From Geothrix sp. 21YS21S-4 (GTDB lineage: Bacteria > Acidobacteriota > Holophagae > Holophagales > Holophagaceae), in assembly GCF_030845995.1 (NCBI RefSeq), contig NZ_CP132719.1, forward strand, positions 1,302,001-1,366,000: a DNA stretch of 64,000 bases. The letters run 5' to 3'. The notes beneath the pieces are model-generated. The model saw only the letters and a program-made list of their open reading frames with translations, made no database searches and was not told the origin of the DNA. Made by a program: the position numbers and the translations under genes. How positions within the stretch are numbered: position 1 is the stretch's first letter; the number at the start of each line of letters is the position of its first letter. Positions 7,896-18,800 of the stretch are shown here, one piece after another.

Positions 7896-8831
7896 TTATT
7901 CTGAGCGGGGTTTTTGTTCAGAGGGAAAACCCCGCCGCAACATCGGCGGCGGCTGGCATTCCAGCCGGAGCATCTCGTCCGTTCTCGGATGGGGCAGCTC
8001 CAGCAGCCCCGCATGCAGCAGGTAGCCCAGGTCGCCGGGCACGGCCTGCGTATGGGGCAGGGGACCGCCGCCGGGGCCGTAGAGCGGATCGCCGACGAGG
8101 GGATGGCCCGCGAAGGCCAGGTGGATGCGGATCTGGTGGGGCCGGCCGGTGAGGATCTCCACCTCCACCAGGGAGGCATCCCCCCGGCGCTCCAGCACGC
8201 GGACGCGGCTGAGGGAAGGGCGGCCCTCCGGCGACGCCGCGTGGAGGACACCGAGCGGCGCGTAGGGCACGGGTCCGATCGGCGCGGCCACCTCGAAGGC
8301 GTCCTCTACGGGCCGGCCCTGGCACAGGGCGCGGTAGACCTTGCGCGTGCGGGGATCCTGGAACGCGGCCTGGAGCGGGCTCCGCGCTTCGGGCCGCCAG
8401 GCGAACAGCACCAGCCCCGACGTGCCCCTTCCGAGCCGGTGCATGGGGCTCGCCTCCGGCGCCCGGCGCCGCACCAGGGCGAGCAGGGTGCGCTCCTGGA
8501 AGGCGCCCCCGCCGGGCAGGGTGGGCAGGCCGCTGGGCTTGGCCACGGCCAGCAGGTCGGCGTCCTCGTACAGCACCGCCGTGGCGAAGGGCGCGTCGGG
8601 TTCGGTCCAGGGCGGACGCGCCCAGGCCACGCGCTGGCCCGCCCGCAGCACGGCGCCGGGCGAGGGGCGCTCCTCGGCGTCGAGCTGGACCTGGCCGTCC
8701 TCGATCCGCTCCCGCCAGAGCTCCGTGGACGCGGAAGGGTACCGGGCCGCCAGGTGGGCGAGGAGCGTCCGGCCCGCGCCGTCGAGGCCGATCTGCTCCC
8801 TGTGGACGACGCCCTGATTCTTCTCCGCCAT
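7896..8831 (-). CDS. RluA-family RNA pseudouridine synthase with Gly at the catalytic position
   Basis: A 311-residue protein predicted to isomerise uridine in rRNA or tRNA. An S4-like N-terminal segment (about 15-70) precedes the RluA catalytic domain. The key motif normally reads HRLDxxTSG, but here it is HRLGRGTSG at residues 131-139, so the catalytic Asp position (134) is Gly. Other family blocks are intact (AVAKPSGLP, GRPHQIRIHLAFAGHPLVGDPLYG). From memory, a subfamily of RluA-like proteins including plant members also has HRLGRGTSG, so this need not be a damaged gene. ATG 8831 has a good site (GGAAGGCGGG) and fits the family's usual N-terminus; an ATG at 8873 overlaps the stop of the upstream chemoreceptor gene. 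Confidence 0.85.
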   Translation of the reverse strand: MAEKNQGVVHREQIGLDGAGRTLLAHLAARYPSASTELWRERIEDGQVQLDAEERPSPGAVLRAGQRVAWARPPWTEPDAPFATAVLYEDADLLAVAKPSGLPTLPGGGAFQERTLLALVRRRAPEASPMHRLGRGTSGLVLFAWRPEARSPLQAAFQDPRTRKVYRALCQGRPVEDAFEVAAPIGPVPYAPLGVLHAASPEGRPSLSRVRVLERRGDASLVEVEILTGRPHQIRIHLAFAGHPLVGDPLYGPGGGPLPHTQAVPGDLGYLLHAGLLELPHPRTDEMLRLECQPPPMLRRGFPSEQKPRSE

Positions 8832-8869
8832 CCCGCCTTCCGGAAACCCCGGCCCGGCCGGGGCTTCCA

Positions 8870-10405
8870 TCATCCCAGCTTGAAGCGCCGCACGGTTCCG
8901 CGCAGGTTCTCGGCCACCCGGGACAGGTCGTCGGCGGTGTCCGAGACCTGGCGCACGGTGGCCGCCAGCTCCTGGGTCGCCGCGGCGTTCTGATCCAGGC
9001 GCACGGCGGTCTGGTTCATCATCCGGCCCACGTCCTGCCCGGTCCGCGCCTGGCCGCCGCTGAGGCCCTCGATCTCGCGGATGCTGCCGGACACGTGCGA
9101 GATGCGATCCCGGATGGCCTCCAGGTGCCGCAGGGTGACCTCCACGCTGTCGACGCCGCCGGAGACGGCCGCCTGCATGGCCTGGACGATGTCCTCGATC
9201 TCCTTGGCGGACTGGCCGCTGCGTTCGGCCAGGATGCGGATCTCCTCCGCCACCACCGCGAAGCCCTTGCCCATGGTTCCCGCCTTCGCCGCCTCGATGG
9301 CGGCGTTGAGGCTGAGCAGGTTGGTCTGGCGGGCGATCCCCTGGATCGCCTGGACGGCGTCGACGATGCGCGCGGTGGCCTGCCGGATGGATTCCATCCC
9401 CTCCGCCGTGCCCCGGCCCGTGACGGCGCCGCGATCGGTGTCCTGGACGGCCTCTTCGGCCTGGGTGCCGGTGCGCCGGGTGTGGTCGGCCATGGTCTCG
9501 ACGTTGGCGTCCAGGCGGCGCAGGGCTTCCACGACCTCCTGGCCCGCCTGGCGGAGATCCTCGCCCACCTGGGCGGTCTCCTGCACGGTGACGTTCATCT
9601 GCTCCGCGCTGGCGGCCAGTTCCGTGCTGCCCGACGCCACCCGTTCCGAGGCCTGGTCCATGCTGCGCAGCGCCTGGTTGAGGTCGGCCACCATCCCGTT
9701 GAACGTGCCGGCGAGCTGCCCGATCTCATCCTCGGAGCCCACGGCGGCGCGGGCGGTCATGTCGCCGGCCGCGACCTGGCCGATGGCCTCCGACACCGTC
9801 CGCAGCGGGCGGAGGATGGACACGCGGACCTGGCGGATGGTGACGGCGCTGATCAGGACGAGCAGCGCCAATCCCGCCCCGGCGCCCAGCAGGCGCGTGG
9901 TCTGCTGGCTGCGGTAGAGGTCGGCGGTGGACATGGAGACCCCGAAGGAGGCCACCAGATCGCCGATCTTCCGGTCCTTGAAGATGCTCACGCCGAACGC
10001 GTCGTGGCACTGGGCGCAGGATTCCTTCAGCCGCCCGGGACTCAGGACGTAGACGCGGGGCACGCCCTGGGCGTCGCGGTAGTGGAGCGCCCGGTGCGCC
10101 AGCGAGGGATCCGACGCGAAGGACTGGAGCGCCACGCGCTCGAAGGCTGCGGCGGCGGGGTCCTCCGACAGGCGGCCCTCCTCGACCCGGTGGAAGGCCA
10201 TTCCCTGGCTGCGGCAGTAGTCCTCGGCCTCGGAATGGACCATGGACCGGGAACCGACCGCCAGCGAGGTCAGGTGCTCCTCGAAGGCCTGTTCCACGTT
10301 TCGCGTCTGGTAGGCGGTCGCGGCCCAGATGGCCACGCCCAGGAGAACGGCGAGGGACGCCGCCACGGGCAGGAAGAATTTCAGGGCAAGGCCATTGCGG
10401 TTCAT
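8870..10405 (-). CDS. Methyl-accepting chemotaxis protein with c-type haem sensor domain
   Basis: A 511-residue chemoreceptor. Membrane segment about 9-31, then a periplasmic domain of about 135 residues containing CAQCH (residues 130-134), a c-type haem attachment motif, then a second membrane segment (about 167-186). A HAMP domain and a long cytoplasmic signalling coiled coil follow. The coil includes the conserved hairpin tip (residues around EEIRILAERSGQSAKEI, preceded by NLLSLNAAIEAAKAG). The sensor resembles the DUF3365/Tll0287-like haem domain, which suggests redox or gas sensing. ATG 10405 is chosen over 10504 because it begins the signal-anchor and has AGGAG upstream. No cheA/cheW gene is in the window. 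Confidence 0.92.
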   Translation of the reverse strand: MNRNGLALKFFLPVAASLAVLLGVAIWAATAYQTRNVEQAFEEHLTSLAVGSRSMVHSEAEDYCRSQGMAFHRVEEGRLSEDPAAAAFERVALQSFASDPSLAHRALHYRDAQGVPRVYVLSPGRLKESCAQCHDAFGVSIFKDRKIGDLVASFGVSMSTADLYRSQQTTRLLGAGAGLALLVLISAVTIRQVRVSILRPLRTVSEAIGQVAAGDMTARAAVGSEDEIGQLAGTFNGMVADLNQALRSMDQASERVASGSTELAASAEQMNVTVQETAQVGEDLRQAGQEVVEALRRLDANVETMADHTRRTGTQAEEAVQDTDRGAVTGRGTAEGMESIRQATARIVDAVQAIQGIARQTNLLSLNAAIEAAKAGTMGKGFAVVAEEIRILAERSGQSAKEIEDIVQAMQAAVSGGVDSVEVTLRHLEAIRDRISHVSGSIREIEGLSGGQARTGQDVGRMMNQTAVRLDQNAAATQELAATVRQVSDTADDLSRVAENLRGTVRRFKLG

Positions 10406-10574
10406 GGACGCGGACGCTCCTGGCTGTCGATGGGGGGAATCTTCAGACGGACGGTGATCAGCTTCTCGACCCCCCGCGGAGGGGGGATAAGTGCCGATGG
10501 TCACGCTTCCCCCGCGCCGGCGGTGCGAACCCCTGGTGCCGAGCCCCAGCCGGGAGGAAAAAGGGCTGTGCGGA

Positions 10575-12422
10575 CTATTTTTTCGCTTTGTTCAGGCGGT
10601 CCAGGAGCTTCTGGTCCACGTAGGCGGTGATGTCGCTGAGGCGGTCCGTCGCGGCCTTCAGCAGCTCGGCGCACCGGGCCTGCATGTCCGCCACGTAGCC
10701 GGGATCCGTGATGTCCTTGAGGTTGATCACCACGTTCCACACGCCGCCGCGCACGCCCGCGTAGGCCATCTGCGCGCCCACGGCCGCGTCGGTGATGGAT
10801 GCCACCTTCCCCAGGCGGGCGGCCTCGCCGGCCAGTTCCAGGGCCTCCAGGCTGGTGAGGGCGGTATCCAGGGGCACGTCGATGGCGACCTTCAGCCCCG
10901 CCTGCATGGCGTCGTGGCGGGCGGCCTTCTGCTCGGGCGTGGCGTCCGGCAGGCGGCGGGCGTCCATGAACGCGTTGAAGGCGTTGGTGTCCGCGTCTAC
11001 CGCGATCATGAGGCGATCCTTCAGGCCCTGGGCCCGTTCCGCCAGGGCGATGAGCTTGGCGTCCTTCTCCGCGTCCGGTCCGCCCTGGGCCAGGTTCGCC
11101 ACCATGCTCGCCAGCGCCGCGCCCAGGGAGCCCGCCAGGGCCGCGATGGAGCCGCCGCCGGGGGCCGGCGTGTCGCGGCTGACCTCGTCCGTGAAGGCGT
11201 GGACCGGCATGGACACCAGGGCCTTCGGATCATGCGCGGGCAGCCCCAGGACCTTCTTCTCGATCTCGAAGGGCGCCACGTCGCCCAGGCCCATGGAGAA
11301 CGCCGCCGTCTGGAGCACATCCTGGACCGGCACGCCCGTGGATTTGCCCATGGCCTTCAGGTAGTGGCGGCCCGAGGCCAGCAGGCACTGGAAGGGCACC
11401 AGTCCCACGATCTCGCTGCCCGTCACCACCAGCCCGCGCTCGGCGGCCAGGCGGCGGGCTTCCTCCAGCACCGCGTGGGGCGGGGTCCGCTTGTAGTCCG
11501 TGAGGTTCACGCTGATCTGGGCGCGGCGGTAGGTGTCCACGTACCAGCCGATGGCCTTGCAGTGGCTGAAGGTGCCCCGCCGGCGGACCTTCTGGCCCAC
11601 GGGATTCGCGGCGTCCGCGTCGTTCAGCCGCATCAGGGCGGGCAGGTCGTAGCCGTGCGCCGACGCGCAGTGGTCCACGGTCTCCTGGAAGGTGGCGCCG
11701 GTGAAGTCGCAGTTGCCGCAGGGGAAGGCGCCCTCCGCGTAGTAGATCAGCTCGCCCGCCTGGTAGTAGGGCTTCACCCGCCCGCGGCGGGCCACGCGGC
11801 CCTTCTCGCGCAGTTCGAAGGCGATGTCCGTGGCGTGGGCCTTGTCGCCGGAATTCAGCGTGACGTTGTAGGCCACCAGGAACTCCCGGGCGCCGACGAT
11901 GGTAGCCCCCGCGCCGGCGTTGTAGGCCGCCGCGAAATCCGGCGCCCACAGCGGATCCCGCAGCTTCTTCTCCAGCCCCTCGTACTCGCCCCGGCGCACT
12001 TCCGCCAGGTTGCGGCGCTCGGGCCGCGCGGCGGCCTCCTCGTACAGGTAGACGGGAATGTCCAGCTCCGCGGCCACCCGCGCGCCCAGGCGTCGCGCCA
12101 GGTCGGCGCATTCCTTCATCGTGACGCCCTCCACGGGCACGAAGGGCACCACGTCCGTCGCGCCCATCCGCGGATGGGCACCCTTGTGCTGGCGCATGTC
12201 GATGACCCTGGCTGCCTCCGCCACGCAGGCGAAAGCCCCCGCCAGCACCGCTTCCGGCGCACCCACGAACGTGATCACCGTCCGGTTCGTATCCGCCCCC
12301 GGATCCACGTCCAGCACCCGCACACCAGGGACCGCCGCGATGGCATCCACCACCTGCTTGATCTTCGCGGCATCCCGCCCCTCCGAGATGTTCGGCACGC
12401 ACTCCACCAGCTTGCGGGACAT
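10575..12422 (-). CDS. ftcD: Bifunctional glutamate formimidoyltransferase / formimidoyl-THF cyclodeaminase
   Basis: A 615-residue cytoplasmic fusion acting at the end of histidine degradation: it moves the formimino group from formiminoglutamate to tetrahydrofolate and then releases ammonia to give methenyl-THF. The N-terminal transferase domain (about 1-300) has VPNISEGRD and HKGAHPRMGATDVVPF, containing the expected catalytic His. The cyclodeaminase domain begins near residue 405 (AFTDEVSRDTPAPGGGS) and runs to the C-terminus. At 615 residues it is longer than animal FTCD (about 540), mainly through the central and linker region. No hutHUI gene is in the window. Confidence 0.95.
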   Translation of the reverse strand: MSRKLVECVPNISEGRDAAKIKQVVDAIAAVPGVRVLDVDPGADTNRTVITFVGAPEAVLAGAFACVAEAARVIDMRQHKGAHPRMGATDVVPFVPVEGVTMKECADLARRLGARVAAELDIPVYLYEEAAARPERRNLAEVRRGEYEGLEKKLRDPLWAPDFAAAYNAGAGATIVGAREFLVAYNVTLNSGDKAHATDIAFELREKGRVARRGRVKPYYQAGELIYYAEGAFPCGNCDFTGATFQETVDHCASAHGYDLPALMRLNDADAANPVGQKVRRRGTFSHCKAIGWYVDTYRRAQISVNLTDYKRTPPHAVLEEARRLAAERGLVVTGSEIVGLVPFQCLLASGRHYLKAMGKSTGVPVQDVLQTAAFSMGLGDVAPFEIEKKVLGLPAHDPKALVSMPVHAFTDEVSRDTPAPGGGSIAALAGSLGAALASMVANLAQGGPDAEKDAKLIALAERAQGLKDRLMIAVDADTNAFNAFMDARRLPDATPEQKAARHDAMQAGLKVAIDVPLDTALTSLEALELAGEAARLGKVASITDAAVGAQMAYAGVRGGVWNVVINLKDITDPGYVADMQARCAELLKAATDRLSDITAYVDQKLLDRLNKAKK

Positions 12423-12498
12423 GGCTCCTCCGGAAACCCGAGAAGTCTAGCAGTGGCGCGGGGTTGGAGCGGCCCGGGGCGAAAGGCAGAGGAACGGT

Positions 12499-12515
12499 CT
12501 TGACACCCTGTCAAG
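12499..12515. promoter_or_regulatory. Perfect inverted repeat in the divergent ftcD/RHS intergenic region
   Basis: CTTGACA-CCC-TGTCAAG is a perfect 7-bp inverted repeat, 77 bases upstream of ftcD and about 330 bases upstream of the RHS gene. It has the size of a regulator half-site pair, but no regulator is implied by the neighbours. The rest of 12423-12843 shows no gene. Confidence 0.35.
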
Positions 12516-12843
12516 GGAGGTCGGGTGACTGGCCCGGGGAAAGTCCCTCGAGATCAAAAAAAAGAAAGTGAGAAGAGCCCGTCGGATTTTCACGATCGCT
12601 CGCCTTGATTCACGCGCGATTCGCTGGAAAGGCGCACCAGTACGCATTTTGCCACGTCCCTCATGACAATAATCACCTTTGGAGTCGGCAAAGCGTTCGC
12701 TAGGATGGGCGGAAATCATTTCGGGATGTCCATGCTTCCGCCAACTCTCGTTTGCTCGCCAAGGCACACGCAGCGGAAGGAATTTCCTTACCAAAGATTA
12801 ACAACAGGGTGGTCGATTCTGACCTTAGGATCGGGATCCTGAC

Positions 12844-15800
12844 ATGCGGGATGTTATGAAGCTGAAGCCTTCTTTCCTGACTTTCTTCTGGCTGTGCCTG
12901 ACGGGCCTTTCGGCCTTGGCGCAGAGCTACCAGACGTCGTTTTCGGACGTGAAGTTCGACCGTGCGAAGGGACCGGCGACGTTCAGTGGAGGCGTGGAAG
13001 TGGACGCGGCCTCGGGAGCGGCGAGCCTGAACATTCCGTTTGGCCCCGGCATCGGAGAGCGGGGGCTGAAGTTCCGGCCGATGCTGTCCATGCGGCTCTC
13101 TCCCCAGTTGGGGATCAGTTCGGTGGACGAGAACGTGTTGCTGTCGCCCGGATTCGACCACTCGACGGATCTCTGGGGGGTGCAGACGGTGGACACCCTC
13201 TATCAGCGGGGGTTCGGTTCGTCGTCGATTTCGCCGGGGTCGCTCGATCTGGGGACGATGGTGAGCCATATCGACCATAAGAAGACCTCGTACAGCCTTC
13301 CGGGCGGCGGAGGAGGGCGGGCCCTGGGGCAGGTGCCGGCTGGAGTGATGGCGAACCTCCCGGCGCTGCTCGGGAAGTTCGGGTTCGGCTCGGAGGTCAC
13401 GGTGGGGTACATGCCGGGCTCCACGGCCGTCGCGCTGGGGGATCGGACGCCCTATGTGGAGATGGGATCCTCGGGCCATCTGATCGTGGGATTGCGGGCG
13501 GCGGGCACCCCCAATGCGATGGGGCTGACGGATGAAGTCTCCGACGACATCCAGGAATACCCCTACACCCAGTACCGGTGGCACTTCCCCCGGCGGATGG
13601 CCGTCATCGAAGGGGATGTGGCCTACGAGTTCCACTATGTGAATCACAGTTACATGACGCAGCACATTCCGTATCTGCTCATCACGGAAAAGACGCAGTT
13701 GTACAGCGGCCATTACATGCTGACGAGGATTCGGAATCGCTTTGGGGAATCCATTGCCTTTACCTACGATTCGGATGGGATCGGATACACCGCGACGTGG
13801 AGCACCAATCCTGCCGTGCGGATCCGGGTGCAGGTCACGGATCCCGCTTCCGTTCCGTCCGGGCAGCCCAGCCTTTCCAGAAACACCCTCCTGCTGACGA
13901 GCGCCACCCGGATCTGGATCAGTTACGAGGGGCTCAGCCAGCCGGTGTCCGGCTACTTTCTGGACGTGTCCGAGCCCACCCAGGGAGGGGCGCTTTTCTC
14001 GCCTTCGAGCGGAGGGCCCGACAGCGCGGCCGCGCTGAATGGCGTCAATGGCCAGCGGGCGAACGACATGATGTCGTTCGACGCCGCGATGCAGAGCGTT
14101 CAGCCCGTAAAGGTGATTCAGCAAGCGACCCAGGAGGAGATTCGGTTCGGGTACGCCGTCGCGGAGCCCACGACGTGGGGCCTGGTGACCGTCACGCCGA
14201 CGGTGTTGTCCAGCGTGACGTTCCCGACGCGGGCAGTGGGTTTGGTGTGGAAGCCCTATCCCTTCCGGATGAACTACAGTCCCGAGGCGTGGGGGGGAAT
14301 GGCGAGCAGCAGCGCGCCGGGTCGGCCGGCCTATGCCTACGGGGTCGTGGGGGTCTTCGATTCCGACGGCGCGCAGACGCGAGGATATGCCCATACCCGC
14401 GTCACGCCGACGTCGAATTGGGGCTATTACCCGGCCGGCCAGATACCGCCGGACCAGTGGGTGGATCGGACGTTCTATGACGCGATCAGCAATGTGGACG
14501 GGTCGGTGAGCGTCCACCGGTTCGTGGGCCCGCCCGATCAAGCGGGAATGATGCAGGATCTGGCCTTCATCAAGACCCTCGAGCGCGAAGTTCGGTACTA
14601 CCTCCCGGGAGTGGATTGGAAGGCGGATCTTTCCAACACAGACCCGGCGTCGAGTACGGCCTACAAGTGGGTGGTGAAGGACCGATTCGACGTGCGGACC
14701 GTAGGGGCACCAAGTGGGGAGATGGCCTACCAGGCGGTGCCTTATCCCACGCGGACACGGACCTGGGAGAAGGAGAGCCAGGTGCTCGTCACCGAGGAGA
14801 TGGGGGGCTGGGACAGCAGCGCCTTCGGATGGGGGACCATCCACCGCACCTCGGCGGTAACGTCGAGTCCGGACCTGAGCGTCGACTACCTGAGCCTGGC
14901 CCAGCAGGGCCTGGGATATTCACCCTACCCGGCCACTCAGGGGGTGTACCGGCAGACGGTGAAGACCTTCGCGACCAGCGTGCCGGACTGGTTCATCGGG
15001 CGCGTGAAGGGGGAACAGACGGTCACGGTGGCGGACAACACCGGATTTCTGATGCCGAACACCCCTCTGCCGAGCGCCCAGCCTACGGCGGAGAAGACCT
15101 TCCATGCCTCCATCAACCGGGTGGAGTCGGTGGCCCTGAAGGGGTCGGACGGAAGCATCGTCACCACGGGGTTCAGCTATCAGGGGACGTCGGGCCTCGC
15201 GGCGGTGCAGCTCCAGAGCGCGACCCTCACCTCGCCGGGCCTGGCCCTGAGTGGCCAGATGGGGGTGAGCGCCTACGGATACGACAGCAACGGCTACCTG
15301 AACGCCATCAGCCAGAAGCCCAACGCGGGAACCACCCTGAGCGTGAGCCAGGCCCAGGATGAGCTGGGACGGCCCACGAGCCAGACGGACATGAACGGGA
15401 AGGTGCAGAGCTTCACCTGGGACGCGGCGGGACGGTTGGCCCGGATCACCCCGCCCGGCGAGACGGGGACGGACATCGCCTACAACGACAGCGATCATCG
15501 GGGCATTACCCTCACCCGGGGTTTCCAGGTGACGGAGCTGCGGTACAACGGGTTCGGAGAATTGGTCCTGGAGCGGCGGAAGGCGCCCGATGGAGCGTGG
15601 ACCTACCGCCTCTACGGGTACGACCCCATGGGCCGAAAGATCGGCGAGACGGTGTGGCAGCCCGGGGATGGGGCGGGGCATGAGGCGGACTGGGCGAATG
15701 CCTGGCTGGTGCAGCCCGTAGACGTCACGGTGACGACGTCGGATCAGACCATCTGCAAGCGGTGGGGACTGGACGAGGGAAATGGGCCGGTCTGCCTGGA

Positions 15801-18800
15801 GTGGCAGTTCATTCCCGGAACCACGACGGTGACCCATCACAATGGCCAGTACGTCGGCGCGTCTACCCAGTACGACGGTCGCGGCCGCGTGACGGGGACG
15901 ACGGACGCGAACGGGATCCCGGTGGAGACCGTCTATGGGCCTGGGACGGTGCGGACGGTGACCGTGGGCGCGGGCACGACGGATGCGCGGACGACGCGGT
16001 ACGAGAACGACGCGGCCGGGCGCCTGGGCCGGGTGACCGACGCCCTGGGCCAGGGAACCCTCTACCGCTACGACGGCGGAGACCGCCTGAAAGAGGTGCG
16101 GCAGGCCGACGCGGCGGGCCGGGAGCAGGTGCGGACCTGGACCTACAACGGCCTGGGCTGGCTGACGGGGCTGCTGCAGCCCGAAAGCGGATCCACCACC
16201 TATTCGGACTTCACGGTGGCGGGAAAGCCCACCACCACGAACTATGCAGGGCGCCTCGTCCGAATGACGCCGGACTGGATGGGCCGGCCCCTCTCCGTCA
16301 CGTCCGATGACGGGACGGTGAGTCAGGTTCTCAGTTACGACACGGCCTTGGGCGGCCTGGGGAAGCTGGCGAGCAGCCAGGATGGAACGGTGACCACGGC
16401 CTTCGGCTATGGCGGCCGGGGAGGGCGGCTCGACAATCTGCAGACGACGGTCCGGGGCCAGGCATTCACCCAGACGTTCACCTACGACGAGTACGGGCAG
16501 CGGACCGGAGGGAACACGGGGCATGCGCCGTGGAGCCAGACCTACCATTCGGAAACGGGCCTTCCCAAGCAGCTCACCTACAACGGGAGCCTAGTGGCAG
16601 ATACCCCATGGGGCCAGTACGATCCCATCAGCTGGGCGATCCGGAGCATCCGCTACGGGAACCAGGCGGTGAGCAGTTTCGACTACGGGGCGGATCAGGC
16701 GCGACTGACCCAGATCGTGCACAGCCCGGCAAGCGGAGGTCCCCTGGCCCAGTGGGTCTACACCTACGACCAGGTGGGGAATCTGACGCGGGAGTCGGAC
16801 CTGACGACGGGATCCTTCGACCAGTATCGCTACGACAGCCTGAACCGGCTGGTGGAAGCCCTGGTGCAGAGTCGGGACTTCGGGGATCAGCTCCAGACGT
16901 TCGGATATGACGCGTTCGGGAACCGGACTTCGACCCAGATCCTGGCGGTACTGGGATGGAGCGGCGCTCGCGGAGGAGAGGACTCGATACCAAGCACGAC
17001 CACTTCGCCGCTGCTGGGCGCGGCGGGGCGGGACGTGGTGAACGTGAGCTTCGATCCCGCGTCCGCGGCGCTGGTTCAGAAGAACCAGATGCCGGCGGCG
17101 ACGGCGGGAGGCGCACTGACCGGGGCGGTCTACGACGCCCAGGGGAACCTGATCCAGGTGTTCAAGAAGCCCGGTGACGCCGCTACGGCGCTGACGATGG
17201 CCTACGACGCGCTGGGCCGGGTGACGTCCCTGGGGCGCCCGGACGGGACCTCCGAACGCTACGCGTACACCGCGGAAGGCCTGAGGAGCCTGGTGGAGGA
17301 ATGGCAGGGATCGACCCTGGTGAAGCGGAAGTACAACCTCTACAACGATGGGCGCCAGTTGGTGGGGCAGTACGAGGAGAGCTTGAGCGGGGGCGTGGTG
17401 CCCGCGGGGACGCAGGCCCTGGCGGCGAAGACGTCCGCCGCGAAGAGCCTGGCCTCGACGACCAAGTCCACAGCGGGCACGGCATCCATCGGGACGAATC
17501 CGGTGATCACGTCGCCGTCGGGTCCGATTACGGTCCGCGTAGGAGAGGCCGTGTGGTTCAGCGGCAGCTCGCCGGATGGAAATGGAGGCTCCTGGGCCTT
17601 TGGCGACGGAGGAACGGCGAGCGGATGGAGCGCCAGCCACGCCTACGGCGCCGCGGGGACGTATACGGCCATGCTGACGACGCAGGTGCCGACCAATGGG
17701 AAGTGCGTCAGCTGGGGATGGGACGATCAGGGAAATCGGGTGTGCAACCAGTACCAGACGACGTGGGTGGCGGAGTCCACCACGGTGACGATCACGGTGC
17801 TGCCGAATGCCCCGTCGATCGTGAGCTTCACGGCGAGCCCGACGACCATCGCGATCGGAGGAAGTTCGACGCTGAACTGGAATGTGTCTGGGGCGAGCAG
17901 CGTGACCTTGTCCGGAGGCGGCGTGGGAGCCAGCGGCGGGCAGGCGGTGTATCCGTCCTCGACGACGAGCTACACGCTGGTGGCGACGAATGCGGGAGGA
18001 ACCACCAGCGCCACCATCACGGTGAATGTGGTGCAGGCTCCTGTCATTTCGTGGTTCACCGCGAGCCCAGGAACGATCTATCAGGGCGACGGAAGCACAT
18101 TGAGCTGGGGCGTGAGCAATGCGACCGGTCTCACCCTCGACCAGGGGATCGGAAGCGTGATCGGAACGAACAGTAGGTGGGTGAGTCCGAGTGGAACGAC
18201 GACCTACACGCTGACGGCGACGAACAGCCTGAACGGGGTGAGCGTCACCCGAACTGCCGGCGCCACGGTGACGGTGAATCCGAGGCCGACGGTGCCGACG
18301 ATCACGGCGTTCTATGCGGATCCCGCGACCATCGGCGTTGGAAATGGAACCACGCTGAGATGGAATGTCACCAACAGTGTGGGAGATGTGACGGTGACGC
18401 TGTCGGGAAGCAGCGTGCCCGCCAGCGGCTCGATGTGGGTCGTGCCGGGAACAAGCACCACTTATACCCTGACGGCGACGAACAACCTGGACCCGAGCAA
18501 GTCGGTGACCGCAAGCGCAGCGGTGACGGTGATCCAGAAGCCGGTTATTTCGTTCAGTGCGAGCCCGACGAGCGTGAATGTGGGGAACAGCACGACGCTG
18601 AGCTGGAGCGTTACGAACAGCCCGACCTCCGTGGTGATCGACAATGGAATCGGAAATGTCGGAGCATCGGGAAGCTTGGGGGTGACGCCCCTGTCGAATA
18701 CGACCTACACGATCACGGCGAGCAACCTGGGAGGCACGACCAGTGCCCAGGTGAGCATCTCCGTGACGCAGAAACCCGTGATCGTGAGCTTCACGGCCAG

